Positions 7,526 through 16,348 of a DNA stretch of 23,730 nucleotides are shown piece after piece. The stretch lies in the NCBI GenBank assembly GCA_050485905.1, contig JBJHCH010000050.1:1-23730 (forward strand), in the 5' to 3' direction. Each line of letters begins with the position of its first letter. Within the stretch, counting starts at the first letter, position 1. The notes beneath the pieces are model-generated. The model was not told where the DNA came from and made no database searches. It worked only from the letters and a program-made list of their open reading frames with translations. This stretch comes from JAWLCA01 sp050485905. GTDB taxonomy: Bacteria > Pseudomonadota > Alphaproteobacteria > Rhodobacterales > Rhodobacteraceae. A program made the position numbers and the translations under genes.

Positions 7526-7554
7526 GCCCGGGCGGCGTAGGCCGCCGCCCGGGC
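7526..7554. repeat. Strong hairpin in the narK-narG gap
   Basis: GCCCGGGCGGC (7526-7536) and GCCGCCCGGGC (7544-7554) form a perfect 11-bp, all-GC stem with a 7-nt loop inside the 64-bp gap. No T-run follows. It may protect or separate the narGHJI part of the message from narK, or weaken read-through. The narG ribosome site lies downstream of it and stays free. Confidence 0.6.
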
Positions 7555-7578
7555 CCAGACACCCGAAAGGACAGCCCA

Positions 7579-10500
7579 ATGAGCCATCTGCTCGACAAAC
7601 TGAACTTCTTCCAGAGCAAGGAACTGGAGCAATTCTCGGACGGTTGGGGTCAGACCACCCGAGAGAACCGGGATTGGGAGGACACCTACAGAAACCGCTG
7701 GCGGCACGACAAGATCGTGCGCTCGACTCACGGGGTGAACTGCACCGGGTCGTGTTCGTGGAAGATCTACGTCAAATCCGGGATCGTCACCTGGGAAACC
7801 CAGCAGACCGATTATCCCCGCACCCGCGCGGGCCTGCCCAACCATGAGCCGCGCGGCTGTGCGCGGGGGGCCTCCTACAGCTGGTATCTGTATTCCGCCA
7901 ACCGCGTGAAGAACCCGCTGATCCGGGGTGCGCTGATGCGGGCATGGCGCAAGATGCGCGCCACCATGACGCCGGTCGCCGCCTGGGCCGCTATCCAGAA
8001 TGATTCGATCCTGCGTGCCTCCTATACCAAGACGCGCGGCAAGGGCGGGTTTGTGCGCGCGTCATGGGACGAGGCGACCGAGATTGTCGCCGCCGCCAAT
8101 GCCTATACCGCCAGGACCTACGGGCCAGACCGGGTATTCGGTTTCTCACCCATCCCGGCCATGTCGATGGTCAGCTACGCCGCCGGCTCGCGCTACCTGT
8201 CGCTTCTGGGCGGCACATGCATGTCCTTCTACGACTGGTATTGCGACTTGCCGCCCGCCAGCCCCCAGACCTGGGGCGAACAGACCGACGTGCCGGAAAG
8301 CGCAGACTGGTATAACGCGGGTTTCCTGATGCTGTGGGGGTCGAACGTGCCGCAGACGCGCACGCCGGACGCCCATTTCTACACCGAGGTCCGCTATCGC
8401 GGTACCAAATCCGCCGTGGTCAGCCCCGACTACTCCGAGGCCGCCAAATTCGGCGATATCTGGCTGAATCCGCAGGCGGGCACCGACGCGGCGCTGGCGA
8501 TGGCAATGGGCCACGTGATCCTGCGGGACTATCACCTCGATCGGCAGGCCGAGTATTTCGAGGACTACGCCCGCAAGTACACCGACATGCCGATGCTGGT
8601 GCGTCTGGATGAAAAGGACGGGCATCTTGTGCCGGGCCGCATGCTGCGGGCCGAGGACTTCGACGGCAAGCTGGGCGAGACCAACAACTCCGACTGGAAG
8701 ACTGTGGCCTATGATGAGGCATCGGGCCAGATCGTTGCCCCCAATGGGTCCATCGGTTTCCGCTGGGGCGAAGAGGGAAAGTGGAACCTTGAGCAACGCG
8801 CCAAGGGAACGGATGCCCAACTGCGCCTTAGCCAGATCATGGATGGCGACCATGATGAGATTGTGGGCGTCGATTTCCCCTATTTCGGCGGCGTTGCCAC
8901 GGGCGATTTCGTCAAATGCGACCACCCCGAGGTCCTGACCCGAAACATCCCTGCCCGCCGCGTGACCTTGGCCGACGGGTCGGAAGCCCTCGTCGCCACG
9001 GTGTTCGACCTGTTCTGCGCCAATTACGGGCTTGATCGCGGCCTTGGCGGCGACTGGGTGTCGAAGGACTTCAACGACGACAGCCCCTACACCCCGGCCT
9101 GGGCCGAGAAGATCACGGGCGTGGAGCGCGAAAAGATTATCGCAGTCGCGCGCGAATTCGCAAGCAACGCCGAAAAGACCCGCGGCAAGTCCATGGTCAT
9201 TCTTGGGGCCGGTCTGAACCACTGGTACCACATGGACATGAACTACCGCGGCATCATCAACATGTTGGTGATGTGCGGGTGCATCGGGCAGGAGGGCGGC
9301 GGCTGGTCGCACTATGTGGGGCAGGAAAAACTGCGCCCGCAGACGGGTTGGGCGCCTTTGGCCTTCGCGCTCGACTGGAACCGCCCGCCCCGGCACATGA
9401 ACTCCACCTCGTGCTGGTATGCCCACACCGATCAGTGGCGCTACGAGACACTCCGCGCGGGCGAGATCCTGTCGCCGACTGCACCGGAAGGCGATTGGGA
9501 CATTTCCCTCATCGACTACAACATCCGCGCCGAGCGCATGGGCTGGCTGCCGTCTGCCCCGCAGCTGAAAACCAACCCGCTCGAGGTGTCGAAACAGGCC
9601 AAGGCGGCCGGCAAGGAGATCAGGGATTTCGTCGCCGAACAGCTGAAGTCCGGCGATCTGGAAATGTCCTGCCAGGACCCCGACGCGCCCGAGAACTGGC
9701 CGCGCAACCTGTTCGTCTGGCGCTCGAACCTGCTCGGCTCCTCGGGCAAGGGGCATGAATACTTCCTCAAGCACCTGCTCGGCACCGATCACGGCGTCAT
9801 GGGCAAGGATCTGGGCGAGGAAGGCGGCGTGATGCCGAAGGAGGCCCGCTGGCATGACGAGGCGCCCAAGGGCAAGCTCGACCTTCTGGTCTGCATCGAC
9901 TTCCGCATGTCCACCACGGCGGTCTATTCCGACATCGTGCTGCCGACAGCGTCCTGGTACGAAAAGGACGACCTCAACACCTCGGACATGCACCCGTTCA
10001 TCCACCCCCTTCAGGCGGCGGTGGACCCGGCCTACGAGTCGAAATCGGACTGGGAGATCTTCAAGGCGATCGCCCGGAAACTCTCCGACGTCGCACCCGA
10101 GGTGCTGGGGGTCGAGACCGACATCGTCCAGTTGCCGCTTCTGCATGACACGGCCGCCGAACTGGCGCAGGCCCATGTCAAGGACTGGAAAAAGGGCGAA
10201 TGCGACCTGATCCCCGGCAAGACCGCGCCCAACTACATCGCTGTCGAGCGGGATTATCCGAACTTGTACAAGAAGTTCACCTCGGTCGGGCCGCTGCTGG
10301 AAAAGCTCGGCAACGGCGGCAAGGGGATCAACTGGGACACCAAGACCGAGGTCAAGCATCTGCGCGACCTGAACGGGGTCGTGCTGGACGACGGCGTGTC
10401 CAAGGGTCAGCCCAAGCTGGAAACTGCCATCGACGCGGCCGAGATGATCTTGATGCTCGCGCCCGAGACCAACGGCGAAGTGGCCGTGAAGGCGTGGGAG

Positions 10501-11337
10501 GAACTCGAAAAACCCACCGGTCGCCACCACGCCCACCTGGCTGAGGGCGCGCATCACACCAAGATCCGCTTCCGCGATATCGCGGCGCAACCGCGCAAGA
10601 TCATCTCGTCGCCCACCTGGTCGGGGATCGAGAGCGAGGAGGTCTGCTACAACGCGGGCTACACCAACGTCCACGAGCTGATCCCGTGGCGGACGCTCAC
10701 CGGTCGCCAGCAGCTCTATCAGGATCACCTGTGGATGCGCGCTTTCGGCGAAGGCTTTGTCAGCTACCGTCCGCCGGTGGACCTCAAGACCATCACCAAG
10801 GCCGTCAACAACGACGCGGCCGAGGGGAACCCGCATGTCGTGCTGAACTTCATCACGCCGCACCAGAAATGGGGCATCCATTCGACCTATTCCGACAACC
10901 TGCTGATGCTGACGCTCAACCGCGGCGGGCCGGTGGTCTGGATGTCCGAGATCGACGCCCAGAAAGCGGGCCTTGTCGATAACGACTGGGTCGAGGCCTA
11001 CAACACCAACGGCGCGCTGACCGCACGCGTGGTGGTGTCGCAGCGGATCAAGCAGGGCACGCTGTTCATGTATCACGCGCAGGAAAAGATCGTGAACACG
11101 CCCGGTTCGGAAAAGACCGGCCATCGCGGCGGCATCCACAACTCGGTGACCCGCGCCACACTGAAACCCACGCACATGATCGGCGGCTATGCGCAGCTGT
11201 CCTACGGCTTCAACTACTACGGCACCGTGGGCAGCAATCGCGACGAGTTCGTGATCGTGCGGAAAATGAAGAAGATCGACTGGCTCGACAAACCCGCAAG
11301 CCGGTCCGCAACCCAAGGTCTGGAGGCAGCGGAATGA
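7579..11337 (+). CDS. narG: Respiratory nitrate reductase alpha subunit NarG
   Basis: The 1252-residue catalytic subunit reduces nitrate to nitrite at a bis-MGD molybdenum centre on the cytoplasmic side of the membrane. The N-terminal FS0 cluster ligands are His51, Cys55, Cys59 and Cys94 (HGVNCTGSC ... RGCARG), one off the E. coli numbering. The Mo-ligand Asp is near 223 in YDWYCDLPPASPQTW. The length is that of NarG. The start at ATG 7579 has AAAGGA 8 nt upstream, and the protein opens MSHLLDKLNFF as other NarGs do; the frame is open further upstream into the narK end but that part is a shadow. The stop overlaps narH as ATGA. Confidence 0.98.
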   Translation: MSHLLDKLNFFQSKELEQFSDGWGQTTRENRDWEDTYRNRWRHDKIVRSTHGVNCTGSCSWKIYVKSGIVTWETQQTDYPRTRAGLPNHEPRGCARGASYSWYLYSANRVKNPLIRGALMRAWRKMRATMTPVAAWAAIQNDSILRASYTKTRGKGGFVRASWDEATEIVAAANAYTARTYGPDRVFGFSPIPAMSMVSYAAGSRYLSLLGGTCMSFYDWYCDLPPASPQTWGEQTDVPESADWYNAGFLMLWGSNVPQTRTPDAHFYTEVRYRGTKSAVVSPDYSEAAKFGDIWLNPQAGTDAALAMAMGHVILRDYHLDRQAEYFEDYARKYTDMPMLVRLDEKDGHLVPGRMLRAEDFDGKLGETNNSDWKTVAYDEASGQIVAPNGSIGFRWGEEGKWNLEQRAKGTDAQLRLSQIMDGDHDEIVGVDFPYFGGVATGDFVKCDHPEVLTRNIPARRVTLADGSEALVATVFDLFCANYGLDRGLGGDWVSKDFNDDSPYTPAWAEKITGVEREKIIAVAREFASNAEKTRGKSMVILGAGLNHWYHMDMNYRGIINMLVMCGCIGQEGGGWSHYVGQEKLRPQTGWAPLAFALDWNRPPRHMNSTSCWYAHTDQWRYETLRAGEILSPTAPEGDWDISLIDYNIRAERMGWLPSAPQLKTNPLEVSKQAKAAGKEIRDFVAEQLKSGDLEMSCQDPDAPENWPRNLFVWRSNLLGSSGKGHEYFLKHLLGTDHGVMGKDLGEEGGVMPKEARWHDEAPKGKLDLLVCIDFRMSTTAVYSDIVLPTASWYEKDDLNTSDMHPFIHPLQAAVDPAYESKSDWEIFKAIARKLSDVAPEVLGVETDIVQLPLLHDTAAELAQAHVKDWKKGECDLIPGKTAPNYIAVERDYPNLYKKFTSVGPLLEKLGNGGKGINWDTKTEVKHLRDLNGVVLDDGVSKGQPKLETAIDAAEMILMLAPETNGEVAVKAWEELEKPTGRHHAHLAEGAHHTKIRFRDIAAQPRKIISSPTWSGIESEEVCYNAGYTNVHELIPWRTLTGRQQLYQDHLWMRAFGEGFVSYRPPVDLKTITKAVNNDAAEGNPHVVLNFITPHQKWGIHSTYSDNLLMLTLNRGGPVVWMSEIDAQKAGLVDNDWVEAYNTNGALTARVVVSQRIKQGTLFMYHAQEKIVNTPGSEKTGHRGGIHNSVTRATLKPTHMIGGYAQLSYGFNYYGTVGSNRDEFVIVRKMKKIDWLDKPASRSATQGLEAAE

Positions 11338-12860
11338 GAGTTCGTGCGCAAATCGGCAAGGTTCTGAACCTCGACAAGTGCATCGGGTGTCACACCTGCT
11401 CGGTCACCTGCAAGAACGTCTGGACCAGCCGCGACGGCGTTGAATACGCTTGGTTCAATAACGTCGAAACGAAACCCGGCACCGGCTATCCGACCGACTG
11501 GGAGAACCAGAAGCGCTGGAACGGAGGCTGGGTGCGGTCGGCCAGCGGCAAGTTGCACCCGAAGCAGGGGTCGAAGTGGCGCATTCTGGCAAACATCTTC
11601 GCCAACCCTGCCATGCCGGAAATTGACGACTATTACGAACCCTTCGATTTCGACTACGACCACTTGAAATCGGCGCCCGAGATGACCGCCTTTCCTACCG
11701 CTCGCCCCCGGTCAAAGATCACCGGCGAGCGGATGGAGAAGATCGAAAAGGGCCCGAACTGGGAAGAAATCCTTGGCGGCGAATTCGACAAGCGGTCGGC
11801 CGACTACAATTTCGAGAAAGTGCAGAAAGCGATTTATGGCGAGTACGAAAATACCTTCATGATGTATCTGCCGCGCCTCTGCGAGCATTGCCTTAACCCC
11901 ACCTGTTCGGCCTCCTGTCCCTCGGGCGCAATCTACAAGCGCGAAGAAGACGGTATCGTCCTGATCGACCAGGAGAAATGCCGCGGCTGGCGGATGTGCA
12001 TCTCGGGCTGCCCCTACAAGAAGGTTTACTACAATTGGGATACTGGCAAGTCCGAGAAATGCACCTTCTGCTATCCGCGCATCGAGTCCGGCCAGCCGAC
12101 GGTCTGTTCGGAGACCTGCGTCGGTCGTATCCGCTATCTGGGCGTGATCCTCTATGACGCCGACAAGATCGAGGCGGCGGCAAGTGCCGAGCGCGAGACG
12201 GACCTGTATGGCGCTCAGCTCGACGTGTTCCTCGACCCCAACGATCCCGAAGTAATCGCCGCGGCCCGCCGCGACGGTGTGCCCGAGGACTGGATCGAGT
12301 CGGCGAAGGTCAGCCCAATCTGGAAGATGGCGATGGACTGGAAGGTCGCCTTCCCGTTGCACCCGGAATACCGGACGCTGCCGATGGTGTGGTACATCCC
12401 GCCGCTGTCGCCGATCCAGAACGCCGCCCAGGCCGGCCAGATCGCCATGAGCGACCAGATGCCGGATGTGCGAAGCTTGCGCATTCCGGTGAAATATCTG
12501 GCGAACATGCTGACGGCGGGCGACGAGGAGCCCATCGTTCACGCGCTCGAGCGGATGTCTGCCATGCGGCTCTACATGCGGGCGCTGAGCGTCGATGGCG
12601 TGCGCGACGAAGGCATTGCCGCCCGCGTCGGCATGTCGGGCCGGATGATCGAGGACATGTACAAGATCATGGCGATTGCCGACTACGAGGATCGGTTCGC
12701 AATTCCGACCGCGCACCGCGAACAGAACGAACATGGCGCCGATATCAGCGGCGGCTGCGGCTTCACCGACGGCAATGGCTGTTCCACGGGGAGTGCGGCA
12801 AAGACGACCATGTTCGGTGGCAAGAAGAAGGGCTTTGCCCTCCCGACGGAGACATTCTGA
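11334..12860 (+). CDS. narH: Respiratory nitrate reductase beta subunit NarH
   Basis: A 508-residue iron-sulfur subunit that passes electrons from NarI haems to NarG. Four ferredoxin-like Cys groups are visible: CIGCHTCSVTC near the start, CEHCLNPTCSASCP, CRGWRMCISGCP, and CTFCYPRI ... CSETC. The Trp in CRGWRMC replaces the fourth Cys ligand, giving the [3Fe-4S] cluster typical of NarH. It starts within the last codon of narG (ATGA overlap), and its stop overlaps the narJ start by one base, so stoichiometric translation is likely. Confidence 0.98.
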   Translation: MRVRAQIGKVLNLDKCIGCHTCSVTCKNVWTSRDGVEYAWFNNVETKPGTGYPTDWENQKRWNGGWVRSASGKLHPKQGSKWRILANIFANPAMPEIDDYYEPFDFDYDHLKSAPEMTAFPTARPRSKITGERMEKIEKGPNWEEILGGEFDKRSADYNFEKVQKAIYGEYENTFMMYLPRLCEHCLNPTCSASCPSGAIYKREEDGIVLIDQEKCRGWRMCISGCPYKKVYYNWDTGKSEKCTFCYPRIESGQPTVCSETCVGRIRYLGVILYDADKIEAAASAERETDLYGAQLDVFLDPNDPEVIAAARRDGVPEDWIESAKVSPIWKMAMDWKVAFPLHPEYRTLPMVWYIPPLSPIQNAAQAGQIAMSDQMPDVRSLRIPVKYLANMLTAGDEEPIVHALERMSAMRLYMRALSVDGVRDEGIAARVGMSGRMIEDMYKIMAIADYEDRFAIPTAHREQNEHGADISGGCGFTDGNGCSTGSAAKTTMFGGKKKGFALPTETF

Positions 12861-13564
12861 TGATGGATCGTGCACTCAAGGCGCTGTCCCTGGTCCTGAG
12901 CTATCCCTCGCGGGAGCTTCAGGAGGGCATGCCCGAGATCGGGGTCGCGCTTGCCTCGGATCTGCGCATTGCACCGCAGACGCGGGCCGCGCTGAAAAAA
13001 CTGACCGATGCGCTGGGGCAGGGCGACCTTTACGATCTGCAGGAAAGCTACGTGACGCACTTCGACCGGTCGCGCACGCTCTCGCTCAACCTCTTCGAAC
13101 ATGTCCATGGCGAAAGTCGGGAACGCGGCGGCGCGATGGTCAGCCTGATCGAAACCTATCGGGAGGGCGGGTACGAGCCCGCAACCTCCGAACTGCCGGA
13201 TCACTTGCCTGTGCTGCTGGAATTCCTGTCAACCCGCCCTGCGTCTGAAGCGAAAGAAATCCTCGCGGACGCGGCGCATATTCTCGAGGCTCTGAGCACC
13301 CGGCTTCAGCGGCGCGAAAGCGACTATGCTACCGCCTTCGCCGCCCTCCTGCAACTTTCAGGCAACCAACCGGACGCCAACGCCGTTGCCGACATGCTGG
13401 CGCAGCCTGACGACGATCCCGCCAACCTCGCCGCACTGGATGCCGTCTGGGAGGAGACCGAAGTTACCTTCGGCCCTGACCCGAACGCAGGCTGCCCGCA
13501 GGTCCGCGACCTTCTGGCCACGATGGACCGGCCCTCCGCCACATCTCTCAACAGGAGCGCATGA
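12860..13564 (+). CDS. narJ: Nitrate reductase assembly chaperone NarJ
   Basis: A 234-residue cytoplasmic chaperone of the NarJ/DmsD family that holds apo-NarGH until the molybdenum cofactor and FS0 are inserted. Conserved features are SLVLSYPSRELQEG at the N-terminus and the helix motif YVTHFDRSRTLSLNLFEHVHGESRERG, quoted here as a region rather than a single site (about 60-90). DHLPVLLEFLS follows near 115. Start is ATG 12860, sharing one base with the narH stop; a second ATG follows directly at 12863 and cannot be excluded. The frame is open far upstream inside narH, but that part is a shadow. narI starts 2 bp after the stop. Confidence 0.95.
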   Translation: MMDRALKALSLVLSYPSRELQEGMPEIGVALASDLRIAPQTRAALKKLTDALGQGDLYDLQESYVTHFDRSRTLSLNLFEHVHGESRERGGAMVSLIETYREGGYEPATSELPDHLPVLLEFLSTRPASEAKEILADAAHILEALSTRLQRRESDYATAFAALLQLSGNQPDANAVADMLAQPDDDPANLAALDAVWEETEVTFGPDPNAGCPQVRDLLATMDRPSATSLNRSA

Positions 13565-13565
13565 C

Positions 13566-14351
13566 ATGTTCCGCAGTTTCGATATCGACTTCGTCATCTT
13601 CGGGATCATGCCCTATGTCGCGCTGACCGTGTTCCTCGTGGGGTCCATCGCGCGGTATGAGCGCGATCCCTTCACCTGGAAAAGCTCGTCCAGCCAGCTT
13701 CTGCGCCGCAAGCAGCTGATCTGGGGGTCCATTCTGTTTCACGTCGGCATCCTCACCGTATTCTTCGGCCACCTGATCGGGTTGTTCACACCGATCTGGG
13801 TTCTGGATGCGTTAGGCGTCCCCTATGGCTTGAAGCAGTGGATGGCGGTCCTCATCGGCGGGCCTGCTGGCATCGCGGCGCTGATCGGCTCGACCATGCT
13901 CTTGCACCGTCGAATTGCCGATCCACGCATCCGCGCCACCTCGACCTGGCCCGATATCATCATCATGGTCCTGATCTGGCTTCAACTCGTCATCGGCCTG
14001 CTGACGATCACCCAGACGCTGCAACACATGGATGGGGCGGGCATGGTTCTCTTCATGACCTGGTCGCAGAGCGTGGTGAGCTGGAACCTGAACGCCTGGA
14101 CCGAGGTCGTCGATGTGCATTGGCTTTACAAGCTGCACATCTTTCTGGGCCTGATCATCACGATGCTGTTCCCGTTCACGAGGCTGGTGCATATCTGGTC
14201 GGGCTTTGCGGCCCCGTTCCGCTACCTTCTGGCGCGGCCCGGCTACCAGATCGTTCGCTCCCGCCGGACACGACCGCTGGAGGAACGCCGCCGCGCCTTT
14301 GACAAGTTGCAGGCCAAACGGGCCCCTTCGGCCACACCCGCAGCTGAGTGA
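13566..14351 (+). CDS. narI: Respiratory nitrate reductase gamma subunit NarI
   Basis: A 261-residue membrane subunit with five hydrophobic spans that oxidises quinol and anchors NarGH. The four haem-b ligands are present at His59, His69, His191 and His209, with 10- and 18-residue spacing, as in E. coli (56, 66, 187, 205). The C-terminal tail is basic and polar, on the cytoplasmic side. The start ATG 13566 follows the narJ TGA by one base, with AGGAGCG about 8 nt upstream. The last codon overlaps the GTG of the next frame, which marks continued operon structure. Confidence 0.97.
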   Translation: MFRSFDIDFVIFGIMPYVALTVFLVGSIARYERDPFTWKSSSSQLLRRKQLIWGSILFHVGILTVFFGHLIGLFTPIWVLDALGVPYGLKQWMAVLIGGPAGIAALIGSTMLLHRRIADPRIRATSTWPDIIIMVLIWLQLVIGLLTITQTLQHMDGAGMVLFMTWSQSVVSWNLNAWTEVVDVHWLYKLHIFLGLIITMLFPFTRLVHIWSGFAAPFRYLLARPGYQIVRSRRTRPLEERRRAFDKLQAKRAPSATPAAE

Positions 14352-14356
14352 CAGCG

Positions 14357-15151
14357 ATGAACATGGCCCTTTTCCCCGACGTCGTCGTCAACGGCGAAAC
14401 CATCCCCTCGGCGACCATCGCCGCCGAGGCTCAGAACCACACGGCGCCCAAGGACAAGCCCGGCATTGCCTGGCGCAAGGCCGCCCAGGCGCTGGCCATC
14501 CGGGCCCTTCTGCTGCAGGAGGCGCGGCGGCGCGGACTGAGACCGGCCCCCGAGCGGCTCGCCCCGGGACGGGTCGAAACCGAGGAGGAGGCGATGATCC
14601 GCGTACTTCTGGATGAGGCGCTGGTCATCGAGCCGGTGACCGAAGACGCGGTGCGCGCCGAATGGGCGAAAGATCCCGGCCGCTACCGGTCGGCGCCACT
14701 CTGGGATGTGTCGCACATCCTCTGCGCCTGCGACCCGCGCGACGATCAGGGGCGCGACACAGCCGAGGCAAGGGCCAGGGGACTTCTGGCAAGGCTGGAC
14801 GGCAGCGCCCAGGCATTTGCGGCTGCGGCGCGGGAAAGCGATTGCGGGTCGAAGGCATCCGGCGGCCACCTCGGTCAGCTTGGTCCCGGCGACACCGTGC
14901 CGGAGTTCCAGTCAGCGCTACAAACCCTTGCCGAAGGCGGCATGTCTTCGGAGCCCGTTCTGTCACGGTACGGCTGGCACATCATCCGGTTGAATGCGAC
15001 GGCAGAGGGGCAGGTGCTGCCCTACGAAACCGTCCGCCCCAAGATTGCGCAGGCCCTGGAAAAGGCCGCCTGGGCGCGTGCGTCTCGGGAGTTGATCGAA
15101 AGGCTCGCGGCAGCGTCGGTCATTGCAGGCGCAACCCTTGCGCCGATCTGA
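14357..15151 (+). CDS. Parvulin-type peptidyl-prolyl isomerase (PpiC/NifM-like)
   Basis: About 264 residues, cytoplasmic (no signal peptide). The C-terminal half is a rotamase/parvulin domain: WDVSHILCACDPRDD, then the loop ESDCGSKASGGHLGQLGPGD, VPEFQSALQTLAEGGMS, and SRYGWHIIRL. The N-terminal part is helical like NifM and PpiC relatives. Such isomerases often follow narI in proteobacteria and are presumed to help fold nitrate reductase, although the client is not known. Three starts are possible: GTG 14348 (overlapping the narI stop), ATG 14357 and ATG 14363. ATG 14357 (MNMALFPDVVVNG) is my choice on protein style; none has a strong ribosome site. Confidence 0.88.
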   Translation: MNMALFPDVVVNGETIPSATIAAEAQNHTAPKDKPGIAWRKAAQALAIRALLLQEARRRGLRPAPERLAPGRVETEEEAMIRVLLDEALVIEPVTEDAVRAEWAKDPGRYRSAPLWDVSHILCACDPRDDQGRDTAEARARGLLARLDGSAQAFAAAARESDCGSKASGGHLGQLGPGDTVPEFQSALQTLAEGGMSSEPVLSRYGWHIIRLNATAEGQVLPYETVRPKIAQALEKAAWARASRELIERLAAASVIAGATLAPI

Positions 15152-15171
15152 ACCGCACGAAAGGCCCGGCT

Positions 15172-15741
15172 ATGAAACAATCAATGCCAGCGCGACGCAC
15201 CAGCGGTCATTCGCCGACCGACCAGGGTCTGATCGGGACGCCCCTCGATTTCATCAGCGAAGATCACTTGCGCGAGCGCCAGATTTGCGGGCTGATTGAG
15301 GAACTGGCGTCGGTAACATCCTTCGACCGACAGGCCGGGCTGACGATACTGCGCTTCGTGAACGAGGAGCTCACGGTGCACCTGCGCGACGAGGCCGAGG
15401 ATCTGTTTCCGCTTCTTGCGCGGCGCTGCACGGCCGAAGACTGTATCGAAAGCACAATCAACCGGATCAGGCTGGATCAGGACGAGGCCAAGCGCCTGCT
15501 GCCCAGGGTCCGCGAGATCCTGTCCCGCTGTCTTGATACCGGGTGCGATCTCTTCGCCGAGGATCGCGAGACCCTGATCCAATTCGCCGGGCATTTGCGG
15601 CGGCATCTTGTTGCCGAGAATGCGATCCTGCTGCCGATCGCCCGAGCCCGGCTGACGCGGGCCGACCTGCGGACGCTGTCTGAGCACATGCGGTCACGAC
15701 GCGGGCTGCCAGCACTGGCCGAGATTGTCGATGCTGATTGA
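15172..15741 (+). CDS. Hemerythrin-like (HHE domain) protein
   Basis: A 189-residue, mainly helical cytoplasmic protein. Candidate di-iron ligands are His32 (SEDHLRERQ), His70 and a Glu at 74-76 (TVHLRDEAEDLFP), and His141, His145 and Glu149 (GHLRRHLVAEN), the spacing of a four-helix hemerythrin bundle. Proteins of this class bind O2 or NO, or aid iron-sulfur repair. Being inside a nitrate reductase operon suggests a link to NO or cluster maintenance, but this is inference. The start at ATG 15172 has AAAGG 7 nt upstream. Its last 11 bases overlap the carbonic anhydrase start. Confidence 0.85.
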   Translation: MKQSMPARRTSGHSPTDQGLIGTPLDFISEDHLRERQICGLIEELASVTSFDRQAGLTILRFVNEELTVHLRDEAEDLFPLLARRCTAEDCIESTINRIRLDQDEAKRLLPRVREILSRCLDTGCDLFAEDRETLIQFAGHLRRHLVAENAILLPIARARLTRADLRTLSEHMRSRRGLPALAEIVDAD

Positions 15742-16348
15742 TCTGTTGCAGCGTAACCGCGACTGGTCGACGCGGCGCCAGGCGCAGGAGCCGGAGTACT
15801 TTATGAGGCTTGCCGCGCTGCAGGCGCCTGAGTTCTTCTGGATTGGCTGCTCCGACAGCCGAGTTCCGGCAAACGTGGTCGCGGGCCTCGATCCCGGAGA
15901 GGTCTTCGTCCATCGCAACGTAGCGAACATCGTCCATTCCTCTGACATGAACCTGTTGTCGGCGCTCGAATTCGCGGTCGAGGCGCTCAGCGTGCGCGAG
16001 ATCATCGTCTGCGGGCACTACGGTTGCGGTGGCGTCAAGGCCGCGACCGACGGTCGGCCGCATGGTCTGGCCGATCACTGGCTGGAGCCGATCCGCCGCC
16101 TCGCCCGCAATCATGCGCACGATCTGGCGGGCGAGCCCGACATGGAGGCCCAACGCGACCGGCTGGCCGAACTGAACGTGGTCGACGGTGTGCGGCGCGT
16201 CTGCGAAACGCCGATCATGCGCAAGGCATGGGCCAGCGGCGCGAATGTCCGCGTGCACGGACTGATCTATGGGTTGAAGGATGGACGCCTGCGCGACCTC
16301 GGCTGCAGCATCGGGCCAGGGGAATGCCCGCAGGAGACTGAAGGATGA
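15731..16348 (+). CDS. Beta-class carbonic anhydrase
   Basis: A 205-residue enzyme interconverting CO2 and bicarbonate at a zinc site. Ligands and catalytic residues are plain: Cys40, Asp42 and Arg44 in IGCSDSRVPAN, and His96 and Cys99 in GHYGCGG. Family signatures HRNVAN and SALEFAVEAL are also present. Length is normal for the beta class. ATG 15731 lies within the hemerythrin gene (11-bp overlap); a TTG six bases earlier is possible. The stop overlaps the moeA ATG by 4 bp. Its place in the nar operon may relate to pH or bicarbonate supply during nitrate respiration, but the sequence does not prove it. Confidence 0.93.
   Translation: MLIDLLQRNRDWSTRRQAQEPEYFMRLAALQAPEFFWIGCSDSRVPANVVAGLDPGEVFVHRNVANIVHSSDMNLLSALEFAVEALSVREIIVCGHYGCGGVKAATDGRPHGLADHWLEPIRRLARNHAHDLAGEPDMEAQRDRLAELNVVDGVRRVCETPIMRKAWASGANVRVHGLIYGLKDGRLRDLGCSIGPGECPQETEG

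Noticed and set aside
8146..11316. Very long open frame (1056 codons) on the strand opposite narG
   Set aside because: It is antisense to a textbook narG, rich in Arg/His/Gly/Val with no domain, and is the expected third-position artefact of high-GC coding DNA. The same holds for long frames opposite narK, nnrS and narH.
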